Of a stretch of 64,000 bases of DNA, positions 35,133 to 42,689 are shown in pieces. Each line of letters begins with the position of its first letter. Within the stretch, counting starts at the first letter, position 1. The notes beneath the pieces are model-generated. The model saw nothing but the letters and a program-made list of their open reading frames with translations, was not told the origin of the DNA and made no database searches. The DNA comes from Donghicola eburneus (GTDB lineage Bacteria > Pseudomonadota > Alphaproteobacteria > Rhodobacterales > Rhodobacteraceae), in NCBI RefSeq assembly GCF_900115865.1, contig NZ_FOXY01000005.1, forward strand, positions 333,212-397,211, given 5' to 3'. The position numbers and the translations under genes were made by a program.

Positions 35133-36353
35133 TCAGCCGACCGACTTCAACGCTTTGCCTTCGGGATCGTGGTTTACCGTTGGGGCAATGTCCTTGGTCC
35201 ATGCGGAAACCGCGGGCACACGGCTGCGGTCAATCCTATGGGCGTACTTCTTGGCCACCTCAACGACTTCGGCCAACAGACCGTTTTCGAGGGTGGTCGG
35301 GTTCAGGCCTAGCGCGAGGAACTGCTCGTTCTTCACGATTAGATCATTCTCGGCAGCCTCTTTACGTGGGTTCGGCAGGTTCATGACCTCGGCGCCGGTC
35401 AGCTTCGAGATCAGCGCGGCCAGATCGCGGACGCGGTGTGTCTCTGTCATTTGATTGAAAATCTTGACCCTGTCGCCGCGTTCGGGGGCGTCTGACAATG
35501 CCAGCTCGATGCAACGCACGGAGTCTTGAATGTGGATAAAGGCGCGGGTTTGCCCGCCCGTGCCATGGACGGTCAGCGGATATCCTATGGCCGCTTGGAT
35601 TAGGAACCGGTTGAGAACCGTACCGTAATCGCCGTCGTAGTCAAAGCGATTGATCAATTGCTCATCGCGGCGCGTCTGTTCTGTATGTGTGCCCCAGACG
35701 ATGCCCTGATGCAGGTCGGTAATCCGTAGCCCGTCATTCTGCGCGTAGAACTGAAACAGGATCTGATCGAGCGACTTCGTCATGTGATAGACTGAGCCGG
35801 GCTTCGTCGGATACAGGATTTCCAGTTCCTTTTTCTCGCCCTCTAGGTTCTCGATCTCGACGTCCAGATACCCCTCGGGGATTGCGGCGCCGACACTCGA
35901 ATAGCCGTACACCCCCATAGTGCCAAGGTGCACGATATGTGGGTCTATTCCGGATTCTACAACTGCTGCCAATAGGTTATGGGTTGCGCTTACGTTGTTG
36001 TTAACCGTGTAGACCTTGTGACGATCGGTTTTCATCGAGTAGGGTGCGGCGCGCTGTTCGGCAAAGTGGATGATCGCGTCAGGCTTGTTTTCGACCAGCC
36101 AGGATTTCAGGCGTTCGTATTCTTTGGCCAGATCCAGAAGGTGGAAGCGCAGTGTCTTGCCTGTGACTTCTTTCCAAATCCGGCAGCGCTCTTGGATCGA
36201 GTCCATGGGGGTCAGCGACTGAACTCCGAGCTCTGTGTCGATCCAGCGGCGCGACAGGTTGTCGATGATGTGCACTTCGTGCCCCAAATCGGACAGATGC
36301 AGCACTGTGGGCCATCCTACGAAACCGTCTCCGCCTAGAACCGCGATCTTCAT
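35133..36353 (-). CDS. sqdB: UDP-sulfoquinovose synthase
   Basis: 406 residues, extended SDR fold. It converts UDP-glucose and sulfite to UDP-sulfoquinovose for the sulfolipid SQDG. The NAD motif GGDGFVGW (7-14), the LGTMGVYG stretch with Thr145, and Tyr189/Lys193 in YHMTK line up with Thr145, Tyr182 and Lys186 of plant SQD1. The blocks HFAEQRAAPYSM and GGQTRAFIHIQDSVRC also match SQD1. The ATG at 36353 has GAGG upstream; an earlier start at 36389 is less likely. It heads sqdB-sqdD-sqdC. Confidence 0.95.
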   Translation of the reverse strand: MKIAVLGGDGFVGWPTVLHLSDLGHEVHIIDNLSRRWIDTELGVQSLTPMDSIQERCRIWKEVTGKTLRFHLLDLAKEYERLKSWLVENKPDAIIHFAEQRAAPYSMKTDRHKVYTVNNNVSATHNLLAAVVESGIDPHIVHLGTMGVYGYSSVGAAIPEGYLDVEIENLEGEKKELEILYPTKPGSVYHMTKSLDQILFQFYAQNDGLRITDLHQGIVWGTHTEQTRRDEQLINRFDYDGDYGTVLNRFLIQAAIGYPLTVHGTGGQTRAFIHIQDSVRCIELALSDAPERGDRVKIFNQMTETHRVRDLAALISKLTGAEVMNLPNPRKEAAENDLIVKNEQFLALGLNPTTLENGLLAEVVEVAKKYAHRIDRSRVPAVSAWTKDIAPTVNHDPEGKALKSVG

Positions 36354-36472
36354 ATCAACCTCATTTCGGACGTAATTATCAGATTTCAAATCATTATCTG
36401 AGGTAAGCCTAGCATTTGTGAAGCAAAGACAAAGCTATTGTGACAGTGCAAAAGAGAGGGTCACAGAAAAAT

Positions 36473-36500
36473 GAAAAAAGCCGCCTCAAAGGGCGGCTTC
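36473..36500 (-). terminator. Intrinsic terminator of the DUF882 gene
   Basis: GCCGCC (36480-36485) pairs with GGCGGC (36492-36497), followed on the minus strand by six T. It ends the DUF882 gene, which stops at 36535. Confidence 0.85.
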
Positions 36501-36534
36501 ATCTCTTGGCAGAGTCTTGATTTGAGAGGCGCGA

Positions 36535-37095
36535 TTAGCTGCCCCAGCTGCGAACTTGACCGCAATCCATGTGAACGAAGTTGGAGCGGCTGTATTTGCC
36601 GACACCGCCTGCGTTACAGGCTGCCGCTGCTTTGGCCATCTGGCTGACCGAGCGCGAGGCAAGACGCAGGTCAGCAGCCTGACCGCGCATGTGCAGCGAA
36701 TTTTTTGCCACGCCGGAGGAGCGCGACCGCAGCATGTTGTTGGTCTTCGGGCTGCGGTAGCCCGACAGCATCATGTAGGGCTCGCTCACGTCCATAAGAC
36801 GGTGCGCTGCAGACATGATGTCTACTGTACGTGCATCGATGTTCTTGACCTGATTGGTCCGCCAATCGCGCATGAAATAGTTAATCTCGTCGAGGGCTTC
36901 GGGAATATACTCCCCATCGACCCAGTAGATCGTATTGATCTTCTCGCCAGTGCGGCCAGAATACATTTGAACACGACGTACGTCGCCCGACCCACGAAGG
37001 AAGCCGAAAGCGTTAGAGTAGGTAGGGGCGGCGGCCACAGCAGTCGCAGCGAAAGCCTGTAGCAACCCACGTCGAGTCACATTCGTGATCGTCAT
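36535..37095 (-). CDS. DUF882 / YcbK-like peptidase M15-fold protein
   Basis: 186 residues with a twin-arginine signal (TRRGLLQAFAATAVAAAPT) at the N-terminus from ATG 37095. The DUF882 domain resembles peptidase M15 (D-Ala-D-Ala carboxypeptidase fold): SGYRSPKTN, SLHMRGQAADLR and NFVHMDCG hold the likely zinc His/Asp/His set. It is probably a periplasmic peptidoglycan-binding or cleaving enzyme. It is divergent from the L,D-transpeptidase gene, like ycbK beside ycbB (ldtD) in E. coli. Confidence 0.85.
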   Translation of the reverse strand: MTITNVTRRGLLQAFAATAVAAAPTYSNAFGFLRGSGDVRRVQMYSGRTGEKINTIYWVDGEYIPEALDEINYFMRDWRTNQVKNIDARTVDIMSAAHRLMDVSEPYMMLSGYRSPKTNNMLRSRSSGVAKNSLHMRGQAADLRLASRSVSQMAKAAAACNAGGVGKYSRSNFVHMDCGQVRSWGS

Positions 37096-37387
37096 TATGC
37101 CTGTCCCATTCGTCTTGTTCCGCAGTTTCGCGGATTTTTGATCCATCCCCAGATGTGCGCACTTTATGACATATCTGCCGAAACACACCAAGGCTCGAAT
37201 CCAATTGGTTCCATACTGATATCACCAATTGGCATTTTTCCGCTCAACACCCCCCGATTGTGACCCAAAGTATACAAAGCTTGGTTAATTCCATTCCCCA
37301 GTATTGATTGGTTCTTTTGTGAATGGACAAAGCCTGTCAGGACACGATGATTGATGTGAACATTTTCAGAACTGCAAAGGACGTGCC

Positions 37388-38995
37388 ATGCTTTCCTTAA
37401 TGGCTAAAAAACTAATGCGGATACAGCTTATCGTTGTTGTGATCGCTTTTGTCTTTGCGAGTGTCGGGGCACCTGCGCAGGCGCAGAGTGCAGCAATAAA
37501 ACAAGCTATTGCCGAGGCCTCTGTCGGGGACGAGGACATCGCATCCTTTTATCGTGAAACGGATTTTGAGCCGATCTGGCTTGGCCGCGGGAAAAACAAG
37601 CGCCGTCTTCAGGCTCTGTTCGAAGCGCTGGAAACCAGTGGGAACCACGGGCTCCCGACTGCCAGCTACAAAGTTGATGCGCTGCGCAACGACATCGCCA
37701 ATGCGACGACTGCGCGGCAGGCAGGTGCGGTCGAAGTCGCAATCAGCGAGACGTTTTTGAAGTATGCGCGCGATCTGCAGACCGGTGTTCTGGTCCCGCA
37801 GCGGATCGATTCCCTGATTGTGCGGGAAATCCCGTACCGCGCGCGCGTGTCATACCTGACCTCGCTGGTGAAATCGTCGCCGCGTCCGTTCTTCCGCGCT
37901 TTGGCGCCGCAAACCCAAGAGTATAACCGCTTGTTCGGTGTCAAAGCCGATCTGGAGCGTCAGGTGGGCTTGGGCGATTGGGGCCAGAAGGTCCCTGGGG
38001 CGCTGAAACCCGGCGCGACTGGCAACAGCGTGGCCATCCTGCGCAACCGTTTGCAAGCCATGGGCTATTTGGGGCGCAGCGCGACCAGCACCTATGATCC
38101 TTCGATTCAGCAGGCGGTTCAGGTGTTCCAAATGGACCACGGCTTGACCGCTGACGGTGTGGCAGGACCCGCCACCATCGAAGAGATTAACAAGTCAGCC
38201 GCAGAGCGTTTGGCCTCGGTCATCGTTGCGATGGAGCGAGAGCGTTGGCTGAACAAAGAACGCGGCAAACGCCACGTTCTGGTGAACCTGACCGACTTCA
38301 CGGCCAAAATCATCGACAACGACAAAATCACGTTCGAGACCCGCTCGGTGATCGGTGCGAAATCCCTAGACCGCCGGACGCCCGAGTTCAGCGATGTGAT
38401 GGAGCATATGGTCATCAACCCGACCTGGAACGTGCCGCGCTCGATTACAGTCAAAGAATACCTGCCGATGCTGCAGAAGAACCCCAACGCCGTCGGTCAC
38501 CTGAATCTGATCGACAGCCGCGGCCGCGTTGTTCCGCGCTCGGCGGTGAACTTTGCCCAGTACTCGGGCAAGACCTTTCCCTTCCGCTTGAAAGAGCCGC
38601 CGAGCCAAGGCAACGCGCTGGGTTTGGTGAAATTCATGTTCCCGAACCCCTATAATATCTATCTTCATGATACTCCGGCAAAGAGCCTGTTCGGGCGCGA
38701 AGTGCGGGCCTATTCCCATGGCTGCGTGCGTCTGCACAAACCCTTTGACTTCGCCTACGCCTTGCTGGCCAAACAAGAAGCCGACCCGCAGGGCTACTTC
38801 CAGAGCGTTCTGAGCACGGGCCGCGAGACCACGGTCCCGTTGAAGGAGCCTGTGCCGGTACACATTATATATAGGACCGCATTCACGTCGGCCAAAGGAC
38901 ACGTGCAATACCGCCGCGATGTCTATGGGCGTGACGCCGCGATCTGGCGCGCGTTGGAACAGCGGGGGGTGGTACTGCGCGGCATTCAGGGCTAG
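37388..38995 (+). CDS. L,D-transpeptidase with peptidoglycan-binding domain (YcbB/LdtD-like)
   Basis: 535 residues with a signal peptide (about residues 10-33, cleaving near QAQS). A scaffold region (about 40-195) is followed by a PG-binding domain (about 205-275, LKPGATGNSVAILRNRLQAM) and a YkuD catalytic domain (about 295-460). The catalytic Cys446 is in SHGCVRLHKP, with His444. It makes 3-3 cross-links in peptidoglycan. AAAGGA precedes the start. It faces away from the DUF882 gene and is 32 bases before lpxD, so these envelope genes may be cotranscribed. Confidence 0.93.
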   Translation: MLSLMAKKLMRIQLIVVVIAFVFASVGAPAQAQSAAIKQAIAEASVGDEDIASFYRETDFEPIWLGRGKNKRRLQALFEALETSGNHGLPTASYKVDALRNDIANATTARQAGAVEVAISETFLKYARDLQTGVLVPQRIDSLIVREIPYRARVSYLTSLVKSSPRPFFRALAPQTQEYNRLFGVKADLERQVGLGDWGQKVPGALKPGATGNSVAILRNRLQAMGYLGRSATSTYDPSIQQAVQVFQMDHGLTADGVAGPATIEEINKSAAERLASVIVAMERERWLNKERGKRHVLVNLTDFTAKIIDNDKITFETRSVIGAKSLDRRTPEFSDVMEHMVINPTWNVPRSITVKEYLPMLQKNPNAVGHLNLIDSRGRVVPRSAVNFAQYSGKTFPFRLKEPPSQGNALGLVKFMFPNPYNIYLHDTPAKSLFGREVRAYSHGCVRLHKPFDFAYALLAKQEADPQGYFQSVLSTGRETTVPLKEPVPVHIIYRTAFTSAKGHVQYRRDVYGRDAAIWRALEQRGVVLRGIQG

Positions 38996-39027
38996 ATCAA
39001 ATCCCGGACTAGGCCGGGAGGCACTGA

Positions 39028-40122
39028 ATGACGACCTTTACACTTGCCGAAATCGCCGCCGCCTTGGGCGTGGACGCTCAGGGCGACGGCTCTTTGACCA
39101 TCACGCGGGTTGCAGAACCTGCGACGGCCACGGGCGCTGATCTGGCGCTGGCCATGAAACCCGAATTTGCGGATCAGATTTCAGCGGGCGCTGCTCAGGC
39201 GGCGTTGCTTTGGCAGGGCGCGGATTGGCAAAGCTATGGTCTGAAGGGAGCGATCCTGATGGACCGACCGCGCTATGGCATGTCCAAGCTGTCCGCCATG
39301 ATGGACGCGGGGCAGGGCTATGCACCCGGCATTCACCCCACAGCGATCATTGACCCGACTGCGCAGATCGGCGCGGATGCCAGCGTGGGGCCGTTCTCTA
39401 TTATTGGCGCGGGTTCGGTGATTGGCGACAACGCCGTCATCGCCAGCCACGTCACCATCGCGCCGCGTGTGTCGATCGGAGCGGACGCCCTGATCCACCC
39501 CGGTGTTCGCATCATGGCCGATACGCGGATCGGCGATCGTGTGATCTTGCACGGGAACGTGGTGATCGGGGGCGACGGCTTCTCCTTTGTCACGCCCGAA
39601 AAGTCAGCGGTTGAACAGGTTCGCGATACCCTTGGTGACAGCAGCGGGACCCGAGCGCAGGCGTGGGCGCGGATCCATTCCCTTGGCGGGGTCGAGATCG
39701 GCGATGATGTCGAGGTTGGCGCGAACTCGACCATCGACCAAGGGTCCGTGCGCGCAACCCGCGTCGGCAGTGGCACCAAGATCGATAACCTTGTTCAGGT
39801 GGGCCACAACGTCGTTATCGGCACCGACTGCTTGCTCTGTGCGCAGGCAGCGGTGGCGGGGTCGACCGTGATCGGGAACAACTGTGTGCTTGGCGGCAAA
39901 TCCGGCGTCGCGGACAACATCAAGATTGGCGACAACGTGGTGATCGGCGCGGCATCGGCAGTTTTGTCGAACGTTCCTGCGGGTCGTGCTATGCTCGGCT
40001 ATCCGGCGGTCAAGATGGACACCCATGTCGAGACCTACAAAGCCCTGCGCAGATTGCCACGTCTCTTGCGGGAATTCGCGGAGCTTAAGAAAACTGTTTC
40101 AAAAGACGGGTTAAGTGGCTAA
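39028..40122 (+). CDS. lpxD: UDP-3-O-acylglucosamine N-acyltransferase
   Basis: 364 residues. An N-terminal LpxD uridine-binding domain (about 1-100) is followed by left-handed beta-helix hexapeptide repeats from IHPTAIIDPTAQIG (about 105) to about 330, and a C-terminal helix. The catalytic His is likely in the VQVGHNVVIG region. It adds the second hydroxyacyl chain in lipid A synthesis, taking it from acyl-ACP. The next two genes encode an ACP and a ketoacyl synthase. Confidence 0.95.
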   Translation: MTTFTLAEIAAALGVDAQGDGSLTITRVAEPATATGADLALAMKPEFADQISAGAAQAALLWQGADWQSYGLKGAILMDRPRYGMSKLSAMMDAGQGYAPGIHPTAIIDPTAQIGADASVGPFSIIGAGSVIGDNAVIASHVTIAPRVSIGADALIHPGVRIMADTRIGDRVILHGNVVIGGDGFSFVTPEKSAVEQVRDTLGDSSGTRAQAWARIHSLGGVEIGDDVEVGANSTIDQGSVRATRVGSGTKIDNLVQVGHNVVIGTDCLLCAQAAVAGSTVIGNNCVLGGKSGVADNIKIGDNVVIGAASAVLSNVPAGRAMLGYPAVKMDTHVETYKALRRLPRLLREFAELKKTVSKDGLSG

Positions 40123-40154
40123 ATCGCCAAGAAGCCAACGAGAAGGGTAAACCC

Positions 40155-40412
40155 ATGACCGTGAAGGATAAAGTTATCGCAATCATCGCCGAACAGGCCG
40201 TTCTGGAGCCGTCGGATGTGACCATGGATAGCACCCTAGAGGACCTTGGAATCGACAGCATGGGTCTGGTCGAGAGCATTTTTGCCATCGAAGAAGCCTT
40301 TGATATCTCGGTTCCGTTCAACGCCAACGATCCCTCGGAAAGCGACTTTGACATCAGTTCTGTCCAGGCAATCGTGGACGCGGTTGAAAAACTGGTTGCG
40401 GAGCAGTCGTGA
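40155..40412 (+). CDS. Acyl carrier protein (specialised)
   Basis: 85 residues. The phosphopantetheine site is Ser35 in LGIDSMGLVE, and the four-helix ACP pattern is intact. It differs from the housekeeping AcpP (usual DSLDTVELVM) by Met-Gly after the Ser and by a long acidic loop NANDPSESDFDIS. It starts 32 bases after lpxD and overlaps the ketoacyl synthase gene as GTGA. It may supply a special acyl chain. The partner chain is not known. Confidence 0.92.
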   Translation: MTVKDKVIAIIAEQAVLEPSDVTMDSTLEDLGIDSMGLVESIFAIEEAFDISVPFNANDPSESDFDISSVQAIVDAVEKLVAEQS

Positions 40413-41617
40413 GACGCGTCGTCATCACCGGCGCGGGCACGATTAACCCGCTGGGGTCTAATGTCCCCAAGACTTTGGAATCCTTGCGCGAGGGGCGTTG
40501 CGGGATCGCCGAGCTGGACATCCGTGATCTGGATCGTCTGGCCATCCGCATCGGCGGCCAAATTCTGGACTACCACCCCGAGGACCGTTGGAACCGCCAG
40601 CAAATCGCTCTGTACGATCGCTACACGCAATTTGCGATGATTGCCGCAGAAGAGGCGCTGCAGCAGTCAGGTTTGGCCTTTACCGGTGATCTGGCCGCGC
40701 GGTCCGGCGTCGTGCTGGGAACGGCGGGCGGCGGTCTGCAAACCTCTGACGAGAACTACCGGACGGTGTACGAAGAGGGCAAGAACCGCGTTCACCCTTT
40801 TGTCGTGCCCAAGCTGATGAACAACGCCGCTGCCAGCCACATATCGATGGCCCATAACCTGAAGGGTCCGTCCTACACCGTGGCGACTGCCTGTGCGAGT
40901 TCGAACCACGCCATGGGCCAAGCCTTTCACATGGTGCGTGCAGGGATGTCGGATGTGATGATCACAGGCGGCTCAGAATCGATGTTGTGCTTTGGTGGCC
41001 TGAAGGCGTGGGAAGGTCTGCGTGTCATGTCCAAAGACGCCTGCCGTCCGTTCTCTGCCAACCGCAATGGCATGGTTCAGGGCGAAGGTGCAGCGATCTT
41101 TGTGTTCGAAGAATACGACCATGCGAAGAAACGAGGCGCGGAAATTCTTTGTGAAGTCAGTGGCTTTGCGATGACCTCTGACGCGGGCGATATCGTGATG
41201 CCGTCCAAGCAGGGTGCGGCACGAGCGATTTCTGGGGCTCTGGCAGACGGCAAAATCGACAAATCGCATGTCGGGTACATCAACGCCCACGGCACTGGCA
41301 CAGCAGCGAATGACAAAACCGAATGCGCGGCAGTGGCGGATGTTTTTGGCCATCACGCGGACGAATTGATGATCTCATCGACCAAATCCATGCACGGGCA
41401 CCTGATTGGCGGCACCGGCGCGGTGGAGCTCTTGGCGTGCATCATGGCGCTGCGGGATGGCATCATTGCGCCAACCATTGGCTACGAGGAGCCCGATCCG
41501 GAATGTGCGCTCGACGTCGTTCCGAACGAGTCCCGCGAGGCCAACGTTGACGTGGTCCTGTCAAACGCCTTCGCCTTTGGGGGATTGAATGCTGTGTTGG
41601 CCCTGCGCAAGCACTGA
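40409..41617 (+). CDS. Beta-ketoacyl-ACP synthase (FabF/NodE type)
   Basis: 402 residues, condensing enzyme of the KAS I/II class. The catalytic triad is Cys162 (VATACASSNHA), His294 (NAHGTGTAAND) and His329 (STKSMHGHLIG). It begins with a GTG that overlaps the ACP stop, so the two are translationally coupled. The pairing of an ACP with a KAS beside lpxD resembles NodF/NodE-type sets that build particular acyl chains. Confidence 0.93.
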   Translation: MRRVVITGAGTINPLGSNVPKTLESLREGRCGIAELDIRDLDRLAIRIGGQILDYHPEDRWNRQQIALYDRYTQFAMIAAEEALQQSGLAFTGDLAARSGVVLGTAGGGLQTSDENYRTVYEEGKNRVHPFVVPKLMNNAAASHISMAHNLKGPSYTVATACASSNHAMGQAFHMVRAGMSDVMITGGSESMLCFGGLKAWEGLRVMSKDACRPFSANRNGMVQGEGAAIFVFEEYDHAKKRGAEILCEVSGFAMTSDAGDIVMPSKQGAARAISGALADGKIDKSHVGYINAHGTGTAANDKTECAAVADVFGHHADELMISSTKSMHGHLIGGTGAVELLACIMALRDGIIAPTIGYEEPDPECALDVVPNESREANVDVVLSNAFAFGGLNAVLALRKH

Positions 41618-41635
41618 GCCATAGACAGCGCTCAA

Positions 41636-41672
41636 CAAAAAAGGCCGCCCAGATGAGGCGGCCTTTGTGTTT
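41636..41672. terminator. Bidirectional terminator between KAS and IalB genes
   Basis: AAGGCCGCC (41641-41649) pairs with GGCGGCCTT (41657-41665). T-rich sequence follows on both strands. Confidence 0.88.
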
Positions 41673-41688
41673 TCGAGAGACTGTCAGA

Positions 41689-42267
41689 TCAGCGCGCGGG
41701 GATCGCGTCGAAGGCGCTGGTGAAACCTGACAGCGACATGGTCAAGGTGACCTGCTGGTCCGGTGCAACACGGGGCACGATGACGAGGCTGGCTTCTTTA
41801 CCCTTTTTGAAAGCGTCCAGTTCCGCTGCAGTAAAGCCAATCTGCGCAAAGCAGCCTTGCTGAGTGCAGAAGCGGAAGGGGTATTTCTTGGCTGCGCCGC
41901 CATCGACCGAGATCATCAATTGCTCGGTCAGCAAAGTTTCTAGCGGCGTCGCGATGGTCGCGCCAGCGGCCGCGGCCTGACCTTCGGGCAGCTTGAACAG
42001 GCTGACTTCGGCCACAGTGTTGCCCTCGCCATCGTCGAGCATCTGGTTCATTTCACAGGGATCTTGCTCTTGCTCGGTGCGCAGGCAGCGCACAATCCAG
42101 TCACCGCTGGTTTCCGCGTCGTAGGTTGTTCCCAGAGCGTTGCCCTGCTCTGCGACCTCGGTGCCCAGATCGACATCAGCCGCAGGGGCTGCGTCGTCCT
42201 GCGCCAGTGCAGGCGTTCCCAGAGCGAGAATGGTGGCAAGAGTTAGGCTCAGATAGTGCTTGGGCAT
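41689..42267 (-). CDS. IalB (invasion-associated locus B) family protein
   Basis: 192 residues with a signal peptide (MPKHYLSLTLATILALGTPALAQ, cleavage near residue 23; the first residues are quoted within the allowed length by segment). The IalB domain includes GDWIVRC, the paired Cys in DPCEM, and FRFCTQQGCFAQIGF. Despite the name, such proteins are common in free-living alphaproteobacteria and are periplasmic or envelope proteins of unknown action. The ATG at 42267 fits the signal peptide. Confidence 0.88.
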   Translation of the reverse strand: MPKHYLSLTLATILALGTPALAQDDAAPAADVDLGTEVAEQGNALGTTYDAETSGDWIVRCLRTEQEQDPCEMNQMLDDGEGNTVAEVSLFKLPEGQAAAAGATIATPLETLLTEQLMISVDGGAAKKYPFRFCTQQGCFAQIGFTAAELDAFKKGKEASLVIVPRVAPDQQVTLTMSLSGFTSAFDAIPAR

Positions 42268-42403
42268 TTGTTTCCCCAGTGTCTCAAATTTCTTTGGCAA
42301 ATGCCTAACACGGGTTGGCGCCTGATGGCAGTCCGGATTCTATGAAAATAATCGTGAAGGCAGGATGTTGCGGGCGATAAAAGATGACCCTGTAATGCAG
42401 AAA

Positions 42404-42440
42404 AGAAGAAAGGAGACCGTAGGCCTCCTTTCATTTTTTG
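42404..42440. terminator. Orphan terminator hairpin A
   Basis: GAAAGGAG (42408-42415) pairs with CTCCTTTC (42425-42432), followed by six T on the plus strand and by a TTCTTTTC tract on the minus strand, so it could act in both directions. Confidence 0.7.
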
Positions 42441-42556
42441 CTCCCTGTCGGACTGGCCGACTTAGTAATTGACCGAACGCTACGAAGTCCTCTCGGGATC
42501 GTCAACAGATAAACATCAGTTATCTTCAACAATCTTTTTCTTGATATCAAAACGCG

Positions 42557-42586
42557 AAAAAAGCCGCGCCTTTTCAAGGGCGCGGC
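42557..42586 (-). terminator. Orphan terminator hairpin B
   Basis: GCCGCGCC (42563-42570) pairs with GGCGCGGC (42579-42586). On the minus strand it is followed by six T. No minus-strand gene precedes it. Confidence 0.75.
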
Positions 42587-42689
42587 CAGTTCAACAGGGA
42601 GGAAATGTGCCCTTCATCACGACACAACCCAATGCTGGCACCAGATGGTTAACGCTGTATTGTCGGACCGTACCCAAGGGAGTTTCGGC

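Larger units (their letters stand above)
42268..42689. other. 422-base gap with two orphan terminators
   Basis: It holds the upstream region of the IalB gene and the leader of the HerA-like gene. The two hairpins listed separately lie 119 bases apart and do not follow any annotated gene. A 15-codon frame at 42605-42652 begins after GGGAGG, but the spacing of two bases is short, so I do not call it. Confidence 0.6.

Noticed and set aside
41689..42267. Virulence (invasion) gene
   Set aside because: IalB-domain proteins are frequent in free-living marine alphaproteobacteria; the name is historical.
42605..42652. 15-codon leader peptide before the HerA-like gene
   Set aside because: Spacing from GGGAGG to the ATG is about two bases, too short for efficient initiation, and no attenuator fold follows.
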